DNA from: Actinomycetota bacterium
Lineage (GTDB): Bacteria > Actinomycetota > Actinomycetes > Mycobacteriales > JACQDL01
Direction of reading: 5' to 3'
Length of the DNA stretch: 64,000 nt
Assembly: GCA_016201065.1 (NCBI GenBank)
Contig: JACQDL010000064.1
Location: 23,121 to 87,120 of the forward strand
The notes beneath the pieces are model-generated. The model was not told the origin of the DNA. It did not search any database and was given only the letters and a program-made list of their open reading frames with translations. This document shows, piece by piece, positions 51,803 to 60,865 of this stretch. The translations under genes and the position numbers were made by a program. Each line of letters begins with the position of its first letter. Position 1 is the stretch's first letter.

Positions 51803-52369
51803 CTACTTCTCCTGACTGTCAGTTCGCTGGTCACTGAACCGCTCGGCAAGGGCCGCCCAGCGTGGGTCGATCTGTTCGTGCGCGTGCTCGGCTGGCAGCT
51901 CGTCCCAGCGCGTCCCGCAGGTCACGCACAGGCCGCGGCAGTCGCTCCGGCACAGCGGCGACAGCGGCAACCCGAGGACCACCGCGTCCCGCACGTACGG
52001 ATCGAGATTGATCAGATCGTTCTCGATCCGCCCGACCTCACCCTCCTCGGTGGTCTCCTCCGTGACGCTGTCGGGGTAGGCGAACAGCTCCTGCAGGTCG
52101 ACGACCACCTCGTCGGTGAACGGCGTCAGGCAGCGGCCACACTCACCCCGCACCGGCGCGGTGACGGTTCCGGAGACGAGCACGCCCTCCACCACCGCCT
52201 CCAGCCGGAACGCGAGCCCAAGCGGAGCACCTTCCTGAACGCCGATCAGCTCCACGCCGAGCCCCGCGGGCGCCGGCACGCTCCGCTCGATCCGACGCAG
52301 CGAGCCCGGACGGCGCCCCAGCTCGCGGATGTCGAGGACGAGCGGGTCCCGGGGGTTGAGTCGTGTCAT
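51803..52369 (-). CDS. yceD: YceD family protein (DUF177)
   Basis: A 188-residue protein widely paired with rpmF and implicated in 23S rRNA/ribosome assembly. The start [20 protein letters not shown] at ATG 52369 is preferred; ATG 52384 would add five residues. The core has [20 protein letters not shown] and [20 protein letters not shown], with conserved Cys pairs that may bind zinc. It ends two bases before rpmF and follows sepIVA after 52 bases. Confidence 0.9.
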   Translation of the reverse strand: MTRLNPRDPLVLDIRELGRRPGSLRRIERSVPAPAGLGVELIGVQEGAPLGLAFRLEAVVEGVLVSGTVTAPVRGECGRCLTPFTDEVVVDLQELFAYPDSVTEETTEEGEVGRIENDLINLDPYVRDAVVLGLPLSPLCRSDCRGLCVTCGTRWDELPAEHAHEQIDPRWAALAERFSDQRTDSQEK

Positions 52370-52421
52370 TGCGTGCTCGGGCATACGAAACCTGGCCTGG
52401 AGTTGAGGCCGGTCAGCAAGG

Positions 52422-53147
52422 CTACCGGAGCCGCCTGCCGTCCGTCGATTCGGTGAGCCGGGGACTCCGCTCGCGCAGCGCCTGCCGGCCCTTGTCCACC
52501 TGACGAAGGGTACGGGTGAGCAGATCACCCAGCGACACGAGGCGCCCATCGACGTACTCCTCGGCCTCCGCGATCATCTGCCGGGCCTGCTCACCGGCCT
52601 CTGCCCGGACCTGCTCGGCCTGGCTCGCCGCGGCCTGGTAGACCTCCGACTGCTGGATGAGCCGCGATGCCTCCTGCCGGGCCGCCGCCACCATGGTCTC
52701 CGCCTCGGCGCGGGCGTGGGCCAGGATCCGCTCCTCCTGGGCGTGGGCCTGGGCCAGCAGCCGCTCGGCGCGGTCCTCGGCTCCCGTGAGCACCTGCTCG
52801 GCCCGGTCCCGGGCCGAGCGCACCATCTCGCCGGCCTGGATCTCGGCCGACCCGACGATGCGCTCCCGCTCGGCGCGTGCGGCGTGGGTCACCTCGGTCA
52901 GCTGCTCGGTCGCCGCGGCGAGCAGCTCCTCGCGCTGGTCGAGCACGTCCTGGGCGTCCACCAGCTCGGCCGGCAGCGCGTCGCGGATGTCGTCGATCAG
53001 GTCGAGCACCGAGCCGCGGGGAAGCACGCAGGAGGCGGACATCGGCACGCCGCGCGCGGTGTCCACCAGTTCGGCGAGCTCCTCCAGCGCCTCCAGCGTC
53101 CGGTAGGTGACCGGACTCTCGGCGGTGGGTGTGGCCGCTTCAGACAT
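52422..53147 (-). CDS. sepIVA: DivIVA-like coiled-coil septation protein SepIVA
   Basis: 241 residues, mostly one long Ala/Glu/Arg-rich coiled coil from about residue 60 to 215 (AERERIVGSAEIQAGEMVRS, AHARAEAETMVAAARQEASR). The N-terminal 55 residues include SVLDLIDDIRDALPAELVDA, a DivIVA-domain-like segment. In mycobacteria the gene at this locus is SepIVA, a septum and intracellular-membrane-domain protein required for division. Neighbours coaD and the yceD-rpmF-rnc set match that locus. A similar function is inferred from synteny. Confidence 0.85.
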   Translation of the reverse strand: MSEAATPTAESPVTYRTLEALEELAELVDTARGVPMSASCVLPRGSVLDLIDDIRDALPAELVDAQDVLDQREELLAAATEQLTEVTHAARAERERIVGSAEIQAGEMVRSARDRAEQVLTGAEDRAERLLAQAHAQEERILAHARAEAETMVAAARQEASRLIQQSEVYQAAASQAEQVRAEAGEQARQMIAEAEEYVDGRLVSLGDLLTRTLRQVDKGRQALRERSPRLTESTDGRRLR

Positions 53148-53157
53148 GCACTGGAGG

Positions 53158-53640
53158 TTAGCGGCGTTCGGCCAGTCTCCTCAGGAGGCGCTCCAGCACG
53201 TATGCCGGAACCAGCCCACTGACGTCGCCCCCGAAGTTCGCCACCTCCTTGACCAGGCTGGAGGAGAGGAAGCTGTACGTCGGGTTGGTCGCCATGAACA
53301 TCGTCTCGACCCCGGCGAGGTCGTGGTTCATCTGCGCCATCTGGAGCTCGTAGTCGAAGTCGCTGACCGCGCGCAACCCCTTGACCACCACCGGAATCTC
53401 ATGGCTGCGGCAGTAGTCGACCAGAAGGCCGTAGAACGAGTCGACCCGGACATTGCCATACTCGCTGGTCACCTCGCGGAGCATGTCGATCCGCTCCTCG
53501 ACACTGAACAGGCTGGCCTTGGACTTGTTGATGAGCACCGCGACGACCACCTCGTCGTAGAGGTGGCTCGACCTCCCAATGATGTCGAGATGCCCGTGGG
53601 TCACAGGGTCGAAGGAGCCGGGGCACACCGCGCGTCTCAC
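53158..53640 (-). CDS. coaD: Phosphopantetheine adenylyltransferase
   Basis: The penultimate step of coenzyme A synthesis: 4'-phosphopantetheine plus ATP to dephospho-CoA. It has 160 residues from GTG 53640. The nucleotidyltransferase motif AVCPGSFDPVTHGHLDII contains the HxGH-type TxGH. Further motifs are VVKGLRAVSDFDYELQMAQM and NPTYSFLSSSLVKEVA. The start overlaps the rsmD stop as GTGA; rsmD-coaD pairing is nearly universal. Confidence 0.97.
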   Translation of the reverse strand: MRRAVCPGSFDPVTHGHLDIIGRSSHLYDEVVVAVLINKSKASLFSVEERIDMLREVTSEYGNVRVDSFYGLLVDYCRSHEIPVVVKGLRAVSDFDYELQMAQMNHDLAGVETMFMATNPTYSFLSSSLVKEVANFGGDVSGLVPAYVLERLLRRLAERR

Positions 53641-54197
53641 GGTGCCAGACCGTACCTGAGCACGGCATCTCCGTAGCGCCGCTCCTTCACACCGGTCAGT
53701 GGCGTCGGCCACACGGGCGGGCCGCTGCCGTGCCGCCGTTCCAGCACGACCACGGCCTCCGGAGCCAGCCAGGCGTGCGCCACCAGGCTGGCGAGCACGG
53801 CATCGACCTCGACGTCGGCGAGCGCGTACGGCGGATCGGCGAACACGACCCGGTAGGGGCCCGCGGGCGGGCCGGTGGCGACGGCCCTGGGCACCCGGTC
53901 GACCCGGACCTGGCCACCGGGCAGGCCGAGGGCGCGCAGGTTGTCCCGGATCGTCCCGGCGGCACGTGGGTCGGACTCGACGAACAGCACCTGCGACGCG
54001 CCCCGGGACAGCGCCTCCAGGCCGATCGCTCCCGATCCGGCGTACAGGTCGACCACCGAGCTTCCCGCGATCTCGATGAGCGTGTCGAGGGTGGAGAACA
54101 GGGCTTCGCGGACCCGCTCGGAGGTCGGTCGGGTGCCTCGACCGGGGGGCACGGCGATCCGCCGGCCCCCGGCGCGGCCAGCCACGATGCGGGTCAC
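53637..54197 (-). CDS. rsmD: 16S rRNA (guanine966-N2)-methyltransferase RsmD
   Basis: A SAM-dependent rRNA methylase acting on assembled small-subunit intermediates. It has 186 residues. It begins TRIVAGRAGGRRIAVPPGRG with TRPTSERVREALFSTL. The SAM site is VVDLYAGSGAIGLEALSRGA, and the catalytic motif is VFADPPYAL (DPPY). GTG 54197 is the start. It follows recG after 57 bases made mostly of an 18-base repeat. Confidence 0.96.
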   Translation of the reverse strand: MTRIVAGRAGGRRIAVPPGRGTRPTSERVREALFSTLDTLIEIAGSSVVDLYAGSGAIGLEALSRGASQVLFVESDPRAAGTIRDNLRALGLPGGQVRVDRVPRAVATGPPAGPYRVVFADPPYALADVEVDAVLASLVAHAWLAPEAVVVLERRHGSGPPVWPTPLTGVKERRYGDAVLRYGLAP

Positions 54198-54209
54198 CTG
54201 ACCATTGTG

Positions 54210-54255
54210 CCGGCACGGTGCGGTCCGCCGGCACGGTGCGGTCCGCCGGCACGGT
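54210..54255. repeat. 18-base perfect tandem repeat in the recG-rsmD spacer
   Basis: Two identical 18-base units (54210-54227, 54228-54245) plus ten bases of a third, ending at the recG stop codon. Nearly the whole spacer consists of it, so the recG 3' end seems to have been duplicated outward. No function is evident. Confidence 0.85.
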
Positions 54256-56474
54256 CAGGCCTTCTCGAGGTACTCCGCGCGCTCCGCGGTGAGCAGCGCG
54301 GCCACCTCCGCGGCGAGCACCGGATGGCCGGCAAGATCCGGATCGGCGTCCACCAGCTCGCTCGCCGCGGCCCGCGCGTCGACGATCAGCTGCTCGTCGC
54401 GCAGCAGCGAGAGCAGCGACAGCTGGGACTGGCGACCGGACTGGGCAGCCCCGAGAACGTCGCCCTCACGACGCTGTTCCAGATCGAGCCGGGCCAGCTC
54501 GAAGCCGTCCTGGGTGGAGGCCACGGCATCGAGCCGCTCCCTGGCCGGCGTGCCGGGCCCGGCGTCGGTGACCAGCAGGCACAGACCCGGCGCGCGCCCC
54601 CGGCCGACCCGACCACGAAGCTGGTGCAGCTGTGAGACGCCGAACCGGTCGGCGTCGAGCACGGCCATCACGGTCGCGTTCGGCACATCCACACCGACCT
54701 CGACGACCGTGGTCGCCACCAGCACGTCGATCTCGCCGGTGGTGAAACGGCGCATCACGTCGTCCTTGACGTCCGCCGGCAGCCGGCCGTGCAGCTCGCC
54801 CAGGCGCAGCCCGGCCAGCGGCCCGGCGGCCAGCGTCGGGAGCACGTCCGCCACCGCCAGCGGCGCCCGCCGATCCTCGCCGGCCGCGGTGGTCCCCGGC
54901 AGGTCGGGTCCGGCGGTGTCGGGTTCGCCGGTGTCGGGTCCGGCGGTGTCGTCGGCGGACTCCCCGTCACCGATCCGCGGGCACACGACGTACGCCTGCC
55001 GCCCGGCCGCCACCTCCTCGCGGATCCGCTGCCACGCCCGGTCCAACCAGGCCGGCCTCTCCCGGCCGGGTACCACCGACGTGGCGATCGGTGACCGCCC
55101 CGCGGGCAGCTCCCGCAGCGCGGAGGTCTCCAGATCGCCGAAGACGGTCATGGCGACCGTGCGCGGGATCGGGGTGGCCGTCATCACCAGCAGGTGCGGT
55201 GGCCGCTCCCCCTTGGCCCGCAGGGCGTCCCGCTGCTCCACCCCGAACCGGTGCTGCTCGTCGACGACGACGAGGCCGAGCGCGGCGAACTGGACCCGGT
55301 CCTGGATCAGCGCGTGGGTGCCGACGACGATGCCGGCCTCGCCCGACGCCGCCGCGAGCAGCGCCCGCCGCCGGGCCGCTGCCGGCAGCGAGCCGGTCAG
55401 CAGGGTCAGCCGGGTCGCGGTCTCCGCGGCGCCCAGCTCGCCGGCCCGGGCCAGCGGTCCGAGCATCTCGGTGAGGCTACGGGCATGCTGGGCCGCCAGC
55501 ACCTCGGTCGGCGCGAGCAGCGCCGCCTGGCCGCCGCCATCGACCACCTGGAGCATGGCCCGCAGCGCGACGAGGGTCTTTCCCGAACCGACCTCGCCCT
55601 GGAGCAGCCTGTGCATCGGGTGCGCCCGCGCCAGGTCGGCGGCGATCTGCTCACCGACCTCACGCTGGCCCGCGGTGAGGGTGAACGGCAGCGCGGCGTC
55701 GAAGGCGGCCCGCACGCCGTCCGGGTGGGGCGGCCACGGGACCGCCGGGTCGGCCAGGGCGGCCCGGCGCCGTTGCGCGAGGGTGACCTGCACGGCCATC
55801 GCCTCGTCCCACTTCAGCCGGGTCCGCGCGGCGGTGAGCGCCCTCCGGTCCGGCGGTAGGTGGATGTCACGCAGCGCGACGCCCCGATCGACCAACCGGT
55901 GCCGGCGACGCAGCGCGACCGGCAACGGGTCCGGCACCGGGTCGAGCTGATCGAGGACCAGCCGCACCGAGCGGGAGATCACCCAACTCCGGACGTCCAG
56001 CGTGGCGGGGTAGACCGGCACCAGCGCGCCGACGAACTCCTCGACCGCATCCCCGGCGGCACCGTCCTCCGGCAGCAGCAGGTAGTCCGGCTTGTTGAGC
56101 TGACGGGTCCGGTTGAACTCGGTGACCTTGCCGGCGAACAGCCCGCGCCGACCCGGGTACAGCTCCCGCTCGCGCCAGGCCTGGTTGAAGAAGGTCAGTG
56201 TGAGGGAGCCGTGCCCGTCGCCGACCACGACCTCCAACAACCGGCCGGACCGCTGGCGCATCCGCCGGGTGGTGACCTTGACGACCTCGGCCAGCACGGT
56301 GACCTGCTCGCCGATGACGAGCTGGGACAGATCGGTCAGGCCGGCCCGCTCGTCGTACCGGCGGGGATAGTGGCGGAGCAGGTCGCCGACGGTGTGCAGG
56401 TCGAGCTGACGGGCCAGGGCGGCGGCCGTCTTGCCGCCCAGCACGGTCTCCAGCGCGCAGCCCCAGCCGACCAT
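54255..56474 (-). CDS. recG: ATP-dependent DNA helicase RecG
   Basis: A fork-reversal and branch-migration helicase. It has 739 residues: an OB-type wedge domain in the first 200 (GEQVTVLAEVVKVTTRRMRQ), Walker A LLQGEVGSGKT near residue 290, a DEQH box VVDEQHRFGVEQRD near 400, and motifs V-VI in ATTVVEVGVDVPNATVMAVL and QLRGRVGRGRAPGLC. Within the second RecA domain, near residues 510-530, is an extra loop with three DTxxP pentapeptides encoded by a 15-base repeat. It follows the DAK2 gene directly, and its start is at the DAK2 stop. Confidence 0.96.
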   Translation of the reverse strand: MVGWGCALETVLGGKTAAALARQLDLHTVGDLLRHYPRRYDERAGLTDLSQLVIGEQVTVLAEVVKVTTRRMRQRSGRLLEVVVGDGHGSLTLTFFNQAWRERELYPGRRGLFAGKVTEFNRTRQLNKPDYLLLPEDGAAGDAVEEFVGALVPVYPATLDVRSWVISRSVRLVLDQLDPVPDPLPVALRRRHRLVDRGVALRDIHLPPDRRALTAARTRLKWDEAMAVQVTLAQRRRAALADPAVPWPPHPDGVRAAFDAALPFTLTAGQREVGEQIAADLARAHPMHRLLQGEVGSGKTLVALRAMLQVVDGGGQAALLAPTEVLAAQHARSLTEMLGPLARAGELGAAETATRLTLLTGSLPAAARRRALLAAASGEAGIVVGTHALIQDRVQFAALGLVVVDEQHRFGVEQRDALRAKGERPPHLLVMTATPIPRTVAMTVFGDLETSALRELPAGRSPIATSVVPGRERPAWLDRAWQRIREEVAAGRQAYVVCPRIGDGESADDTAGPDTGEPDTAGPDLPGTTAAGEDRRAPLAVADVLPTLAAGPLAGLRLGELHGRLPADVKDDVMRRFTTGEIDVLVATTVVEVGVDVPNATVMAVLDADRFGVSQLHQLRGRVGRGRAPGLCLLVTDAGPGTPARERLDAVASTQDGFELARLDLEQRREGDVLGAAQSGRQSQLSLLSLLRDEQLIVDARAAASELVDADPDLAGHPVLAAEVAALLTAERAEYLEKA
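54908..54952 (-). repeat. 15-base tandem repeat inside recG
   Basis: Three units (54908-54922, 54923-54937, 54938-54952) differ by one to two bases and encode DTAGP/DTGEP repeats. They form an insertion loop between helicase motifs IV and V. Flanking residues are also acidic and Pro-rich. Confidence 0.85.
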
Positions 56475-58094
56475 CTACTCCACTCCGAGCAGCACCGGGT
56501 AGATCGGCTGGCCGCCCGGGTAGACGACCACCTCGACTTCCGGGTGGGTGGCGAGCACGTGCCTCCCCAGGACCGCGGCCAACCCCTCCGGCGCGTCCGC
56601 GCCGATGATCACCGTAACCAGCTCACCGCCGGTGACCAGCAGCCGGTCGACGAGCTCGCGGCTCACCCCGGTGACCGACTCGCCGACCAGCACCACCTCC
56701 GACTCGACCAGGCCGAGCACGTCACCGGCGGCACACCGACCGGCCATCGTCAGCGCCTCACGAACGGCCACCGTGACGGCGGCGTGCCGGGTTGCCGCGG
56801 CCGCCTCGGTCATCGCGATCACGTCGTCGTCGAACCTCCGCCCCGGATCGTGCACCGCGACCGCCGCGAGGCCCTGTACCGGGGAGCGACTGGGTACGAC
56901 CGAGACCTGGCGGCCACCGGCCCGGGCCTCGGCCGCCGCGGCACCGGCGACGGCAAGCAGGTCACCGCTGTTGGGCACGATCACCACCCGGTCGGCACCG
57001 CTGCCCCCGATCACGGCGAGGAGCTCCGCGGTGGACGGGCCCGGCTGCCCCGCGCCGCCGCGAACCACGCGCGCACCCTCGGACTCGAAGAGCTCCGCCA
57101 ACCCCTCGCCGGGCGCGACCGCCACGATCGCCACGCCGCCGGCCGGCGGCGTGGTGGCCACCGCGGGTGGCCTGTCCCGCTGGTCGGCGAACCGGGTCAC
57201 CGTGATCCGGAACGGCCGCCCGGCCTCCACGCCAGCCTCCAGCGCGGCCCCGACGTCGTTGACGTGCACATGCACGTTCCACTGCCCGTCGCCCGCGCCG
57301 ACCACCACCAGCGAGTCACCGAGCCCGGCCAGGTCGACGCGGAGCCGGGTGACGGCCGCATCCTCCGCCTGGAGCAGGTACTGCACCTCGTAGCCGAACT
57401 CCGACGACCCGGTCTCCCGGGCCGTCTCCAGCAGCTGCTGCGGCCGGGCCGCCCGCTGCGGCTCGCGCGCGGCCAGCACCCGCCCGGTCACCACCGCGGC
57501 AAGCGCATCCAGCACCACGAGCAGGCCCCGCCCGCCCGCGTCGACCACGCCCGCCCGGGCCAGCACCTCAAGCTGGGACGGGGTACGGGCGAGGGCCCGC
57601 GCGGCCTCGGTGGCCGCACCCTCGACGACGGCGGCCAGCCCGGCGCCGCCAGCCGCGAGGCCGCCGGCGGCGTCGGCCGCGGCCCGGGCCACCGACAGGA
57701 TGGTGCCCTCGACCGGCGCGGCCACCGCAGCGTAGGCCAACTCGGCGCCGCGCGACAGGCCGGCCGCGATCCGTGCCCCGTCGACCTCGGACTCCGCCGG
57801 GCAGGCTGCCGCGACGCCACGCAGGATCTGGCTGAGGATGACCCCGGAGCTGCCGCGTGCCCCCAGCACCGCACCCCGGGCCAGCACGGCCAGGCAGCCG
57901 GCGGTGTCGGGCGGCCACGCCGCGCCCAGCGCGGCGGTCGCCGCCCGCACGGTCAGCGCGAGGTTGGTCCCGGTGTCCCCGTCCGGCACCGGGAACACGT
58001 TGAGATCATCGATCTCCTGCCGGTACGTCTCCAGCGCCGCCAGCGTCGCGGTCGACCATCGCCGGATCGCGGACGGGTCGAGGGCCGCCAACAC
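56475..58094 (-). CDS. DAK2 domain protein (FakA-like fatty acid kinase subunit)
   Basis: 539 residues from GTG 58094, supported by GGGAGG six bases upstream. The N-terminal Dak2/DhaL domain has NVFPVPDGDTGTNLALTVRA with the Asp residues that bind Mg-ADP, then LGARGSSGVILSQILRGVA. The C-terminal half is the FakA-type domain ([56 protein letters not shown]). Firmicute FakA phosphorylates fatty acids bound to FakB. The gene is always next to recG and rpmB in actinobacteria, and the substrate here is inferred. Confidence 0.9.
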   Translation of the reverse strand: MLAALDPSAIRRWSTATLAALETYRQEIDDLNVFPVPDGDTGTNLALTVRAATAALGAAWPPDTAGCLAVLARGAVLGARGSSGVILSQILRGVAAACPAESEVDGARIAAGLSRGAELAYAAVAAPVEGTILSVARAAADAAGGLAAGGAGLAAVVEGAATEAARALARTPSQLEVLARAGVVDAGGRGLLVVLDALAAVVTGRVLAAREPQRAARPQQLLETARETGSSEFGYEVQYLLQAEDAAVTRLRVDLAGLGDSLVVVGAGDGQWNVHVHVNDVGAALEAGVEAGRPFRITVTRFADQRDRPPAVATTPPAGGVAIVAVAPGEGLAELFESEGARVVRGGAGQPGPSTAELLAVIGGSGADRVVIVPNSGDLLAVAGAAAAEARAGGRQVSVVPSRSPVQGLAAVAVHDPGRRFDDDVIAMTEAAAATRHAAVTVAVREALTMAGRCAAGDVLGLVESEVVLVGESVTGVSRELVDRLLVTGGELVTVIIGADAPEGLAAVLGRHVLATHPEVEVVVYPGGQPIYPVLLGVE

Positions 58095-58172
58095 TCCGCA
58101 CCTCCCGGGTTCCGGCTGAGGGCCGCAGCCTACCCAGCCGCCGACGTTCCACCGCACCCATCGCGCCTCGTT

Positions 58173-58201
58173 TTGGCCGCCGCGCGGCCGGTAGCTAGAC
58201 T
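58173..58201 (+). promoter_or_regulatory. rpmB promoter
   Basis: TTGGCC (58173-58178) and TAGACT (58196-58201) are 17 bases apart, a good sigma-A-type promoter. Transcription should start near 58208 and give a leader of about 60 bases. The DAK2 gene is divergent and begins at 58094. Confidence 0.65.
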
Positions 58202-58202
58202 G

Positions 58203-58226
58203 CAGCGGTTGCCCGGCGGACCGCTG
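58203..58226 (+). promoter_or_regulatory. Hairpin at the 5' end of the rpmB leader
   Basis: CAGCGGT (58203-58209) pairs exactly with ACCGCTG (58220-58226) around a 10-base loop. It lies at the predicted transcription start of rpmB, about 43 bases before the GTG. It could stabilise the mRNA or serve L28 or zinc control, which is speculative. Confidence 0.4.
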
Positions 58227-58268
58227 GGTGCGTCCTGCCCTTGATCGACTGTATTCCAGGAGTCTCCG

Positions 58269-58460
58269 GTGGCTAGCGTGTGCGACGTCTGTGGCAAGGG
58301 ACCGGGTTTCGGAATGTCGGTCTCGCACTCCCACCGCCGCACCCACCGCCGGTGGAACCCGAACATCCAGACCGTCCGCGCCGCGCTCGGCCGGGGCAAC
58401 CGGAAGCGGATGAACGTCTGCACCTCCTGCCTGAAGGCCGGCAAGGTCCTCCGCGGCTAG
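58269..58460 (+). CDS. rpmB: 50S ribosomal protein L28
   Basis: A 63-residue large-subunit protein. It reads [20 protein letters not shown] and [20 protein letters not shown], with a second pair CTSCLKAGK. The two CxxC pairs mark the zinc-binding form. AGGAG (58258-58262) lies six bases before GTG 58269. The TAG stop shares a CTAG tetramer with the stop of the convergent GNAT gene. Confidence 0.97.
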   Translation: MASVCDVCGKGPGFGMSVSHSHRRTHRRWNPNIQTVRAALGRGNRKRMNVCTSCLKAGKVLRG

Positions 58461-59005
58461 CCAGGAGGCTGGCGCTGGCTGGTTCCCTCGACCGAGAGCC
58501 GCCGCGCCGGGATGTCGATGGCCGGCGGCAGCGGCTTCCCGTAGAACCGCGTGCTGGGCGAGTCACGGTAGGTCCCGAACCCGGACACCGCGTGGTAGCC
58601 GGCCGATTCGTACAGCGCGATCGCCTCTGGTTGCCTGTCTCCGGTGTTGAGCACCGCGTAGCGGTTCCCGGCGCGGGCCGCCGTGTGCTCCAGCTCGGCG
58701 AGGACACGCCGGGCCAGCCCTCGCCGGCGGGCCACAGCGGCGACGTACATCCGCTTGATCTCCACCGTCGGCGCGCCCCCAACCGCCTGCTCGTGCACCC
58801 GCCAGCCGCCACACACCACCGGCAGGCCGGCCAGCACACCCACCAGGAACAGCCCCTTCGGCGGCGCGAACTCGGCCGGGTCGACGGGGGTCCGGTCCGG
58901 ACCCCCGTACCGCTGGACGTACTCCGCCTGCACCTCGGCGACGAGCCGCTGCGCGACCGGGTCGTCGTACCGGCGGATCTCAAGGCGCAACACGGGCCCG
59001 GTCAC
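58457..59005 (-). CDS. GNAT family N-acetyltransferase
   Basis: A 182-residue single-domain acetyltransferase. The core reads [20 protein letters not shown], the acetyl-CoA R/QxxGxxA loop, followed by [20 protein letters not shown] and [22 protein letters not shown] 59005 overlaps the thiD stop as GTGA. The acceptor is unknown; small-molecule amines are usual. Co-expression with thiD may be incidental. Confidence 0.87.
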   Translation of the reverse strand: MTGPVLRLEIRRYDDPVAQRLVAEVQAEYVQRYGGPDRTPVDPAEFAPPKGLFLVGVLAGLPVVCGGWRVHEQAVGGAPTVEIKRMYVAAVARRRGLARRVLAELEHTAARAGNRYAVLNTGDRQPEAIALYESAGYHAVSGFGTYRDSPSTRFYGKPLPPAIDIPARRLSVEGTSQRQPPG

Positions 59006-59796
59006 CGCCAGCGCCAGCCGTGGTCGACCGGACCGGTTCCGGCGCCGAGCGGGAAGCCGGCCGCGATCGCCCCGGTGAGGTACGCCTTCGCGGCGGTGAC
59101 GGCCTCCGGGAGCTGGTCGCCGAGGGCGAGCCGCGCCGCGATCGCGCTTGCCAGCGTGCAGCCCGTGCCGTGGGTGTGCGGGTTGTCCAGCCGTGGGGCG
59201 CGCAGCGTCCGCATGGTACGGCCGTCCCACAGCACGTCGACCGACTCCGGCCCGTCCAGGTGGCCACCCGTGACGAGCACCGCCCTCGGCCCGAGCGCGG
59301 CGATCGCCTCGGCGGCCCTGGCCAGATCGGCCTCGCACCGCACGGTCAACCCGGACAGCTGCTCAGCCTCGGGCAGGTTGGGCGTGACCACGATGGCGAG
59401 CGGTAACAGCAGCTCACGAACGGCCGCCAGGGCCTCTGGGGCGAGCAGCGGATCACCGTGCGTGCTGACGCTGACCGGGTCGACGACGATCGGAGCGGTC
59501 ACCGTCGACAGCACCCGGGCGACCGTGGCGACGATCCGTGCCGAGGCCAGCATCCCCGTCTTGACCGCGTCCACGCCGATGTCGTCCAGGACACTGCGGA
59601 GCTGCGCCTCGATCGCCTCGACGGGCAGCTCCCAGTACCGCTGCACGCCGAGGGAGTTCTGCGCGGTGACGGCCGTGACCACGCTCATCCCGTGCGTGCC
59701 GAGGGCGAGCATCGCCTTGAGGTCGGCCTGGATGCCAGCGCCGCCACCGGAGTCGGAGCCGGCCACCGTGAGGACACGGGCAGGTGCAGTCGCCAT
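59002..59796 (-). CDS. thiD: Hydroxymethylpyrimidine/phosphomethylpyrimidine kinase
   Basis: It phosphorylates HMP and HMP-P for thiamine synthesis; a ribokinase-fold enzyme of 264 residues. Signatures are [52 protein letters not shown] and the anion-hole motif [19 protein letters not shown]. It lies 43 bases after thiL. No TPP riboswitch pattern was recognised upstream, so thiamine control is not evident. Confidence 0.96.
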   Translation of the reverse strand: MATAPARVLTVAGSDSGGGAGIQADLKAMLALGTHGMSVVTAVTAQNSLGVQRYWELPVEAIEAQLRSVLDDIGVDAVKTGMLASARIVATVARVLSTVTAPIVVDPVSVSTHGDPLLAPEALAAVRELLLPLAIVVTPNLPEAEQLSGLTVRCEADLARAAEAIAALGPRAVLVTGGHLDGPESVDVLWDGRTMRTLRAPRLDNPHTHGTGCTLASAIAARLALGDQLPEAVTAAKAYLTGAIAAGFPLGAGTGPVDHGWRWR

Positions 59797-59839
59797 GGCT
59801 TCAGCCTAGGAGGCCACCATCGGTGTCCGCTCCGTCCGC

Positions 59840-60835
59840 TCAGGCGAAGTGGTCGAAGCCTCCCGGCCCACCGAACGGCTCGCCGTCCACGACCACCCCG
59901 GTGCCTTCGGTGACCCGGCCGATCACCCGCCACGGGGTGGGCAACGCCAGGTCGCCGGGGAACGCCGCCGCGAGGGCGTGGTCCTCACCACCGGCCAGCA
60001 CCCAGTCCATCGGGTCCAGCCCGAGCGCGCCGCCGATCTCGCGCAGCCGGCCGGGCACGTCGAAGGCGGCGGAGTCCAGCTCGATCCGCACCGCCGACCC
60101 CTGGGCGACATGACCCAGGTCGGCGATCAGGCCGTCGCTGACGTCGATCATCGCGGTGGCGCCGAGCTCGGCGGCGCGGGGTCCCGCGCTGTACGGCGGC
60201 TCCGGCCGCCGGTGGGCGTTGACCAGCGCCGCCGGCGACCGGAACCCGCGGGCCAGCACCGCCAGCCCGGCCGCCGACCAGCCGAGCCGGCCGGCGATCG
60301 CGACCTGGTCGCCGGGACGGGCACCGGTCCGGGTCACCGGTTCCCGACCCTGCAGGTCACCGAGCGCGGTCACCGCGATGGTGAGCACCGGCGACCGGGA
60401 CACGTCGCCGCCGACGACAGCCACCGCGACCAGGGCACACTCGTCCTTCAGCCCGTCCGCCAACCCGTCGGCCCAGTCCAGTGCCAGGTCCGGCGGGCAG
60501 GCCAGGCCGACCACCAGCCCGGTGGGTACCGCACCCATCGCGGCGATGTCGGCGAGGTTCTGGGCGGCCGCCTTCCGCCCCACGTCGTACGCGCTCGACC
60601 AGTCCCGGCGGAAGTGCCGGCCGTCGACGAGCAGGTCGGTGGTGACCACCACCCGGCCGTCCGGCGCCCGCAGCACGGCGGCATCGTCACCCGGCCCGAG
60701 CAGCGTGAACGTGCCCGGGGTGGCCCGGGCGGTGATCCGCCGGATGAGTCCGAACTCTCCAGCGTCAGCGACGGTGATTGGTCTGCCCTCCAGCCGAGCG
60801 AGCCGCCTGCCTGTGGGGTACGTTTCTACCTCCAC
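59840..60835 (-). CDS. thiL: Thiamine-monophosphate kinase
   Basis: The last step of thiamine diphosphate synthesis. The conserved part starts VADAGEFGLIRRITARA and continues with LLGPGDDAAVLRA, VVTTDLLVDGRHFRRDWSSA, AAQNLADIAAMGAVPTGLVV, MIDVSDGLIADLGHVAQGS and LAGGEDHALAAAFP, so all ThiL motifs are present. The start is uncertain: GTG 60835 is the nearest canonical codon and adds about 22 residues before the conserved region, while GGAGG immediately inside it could serve a later start. Only 30 bases separate it from the divergent Lrp gene. Length is 331 residues. Confidence 0.93.
   Translation of the reverse strand: MEVETYPTGRRLARLEGRPITVADAGEFGLIRRITARATPGTFTLLGPGDDAAVLRAPDGRVVVTTDLLVDGRHFRRDWSSAYDVGRKAAAQNLADIAAMGAVPTGLVVGLACPPDLALDWADGLADGLKDECALVAVAVVGGDVSRSPVLTIAVTALGDLQGREPVTRTGARPGDQVAIAGRLGWSAAGLAVLARGFRSPAALVNAHRRPEPPYSAGPRAAELGATAMIDVSDGLIADLGHVAQGSAVRIELDSAAFDVPGRLREIGGALGLDPMDWVLAGGEDHALAAAFPGDLALPTPWRVIGRVTEGTGVVVDGEPFGGPGGFDHFA
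60819..60824 (+). promoter_or_regulatory. Weak candidate -10 box for the Lrp-type gene
   Basis: TACGTT in the short thiL-Lrp spacer would start transcription near 60831, about 35 bases before GTG 60866. No convincing -35 is seen, and the box lies inside the thiL 5' end if thiL starts at 60835. Confidence 0.25.
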
Positions 60836-60865
60836 ATTCCTGCACCGACGTCGAAGGGGCTCGCC

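Noticed and set aside
55860..58244. Open frame of 794 codons on the plus strand
   Set aside because: It mirrors recG and the DAK2 gene, has no recognisable motif and is His/Arg/Gln-rich as shadow frames are.
59797..59839. TPP riboswitch upstream of thiD
   Set aside because: The thiL-thiD spacer is only 43 bases, too short, and no THI-box pattern was seen upstream of thiL.
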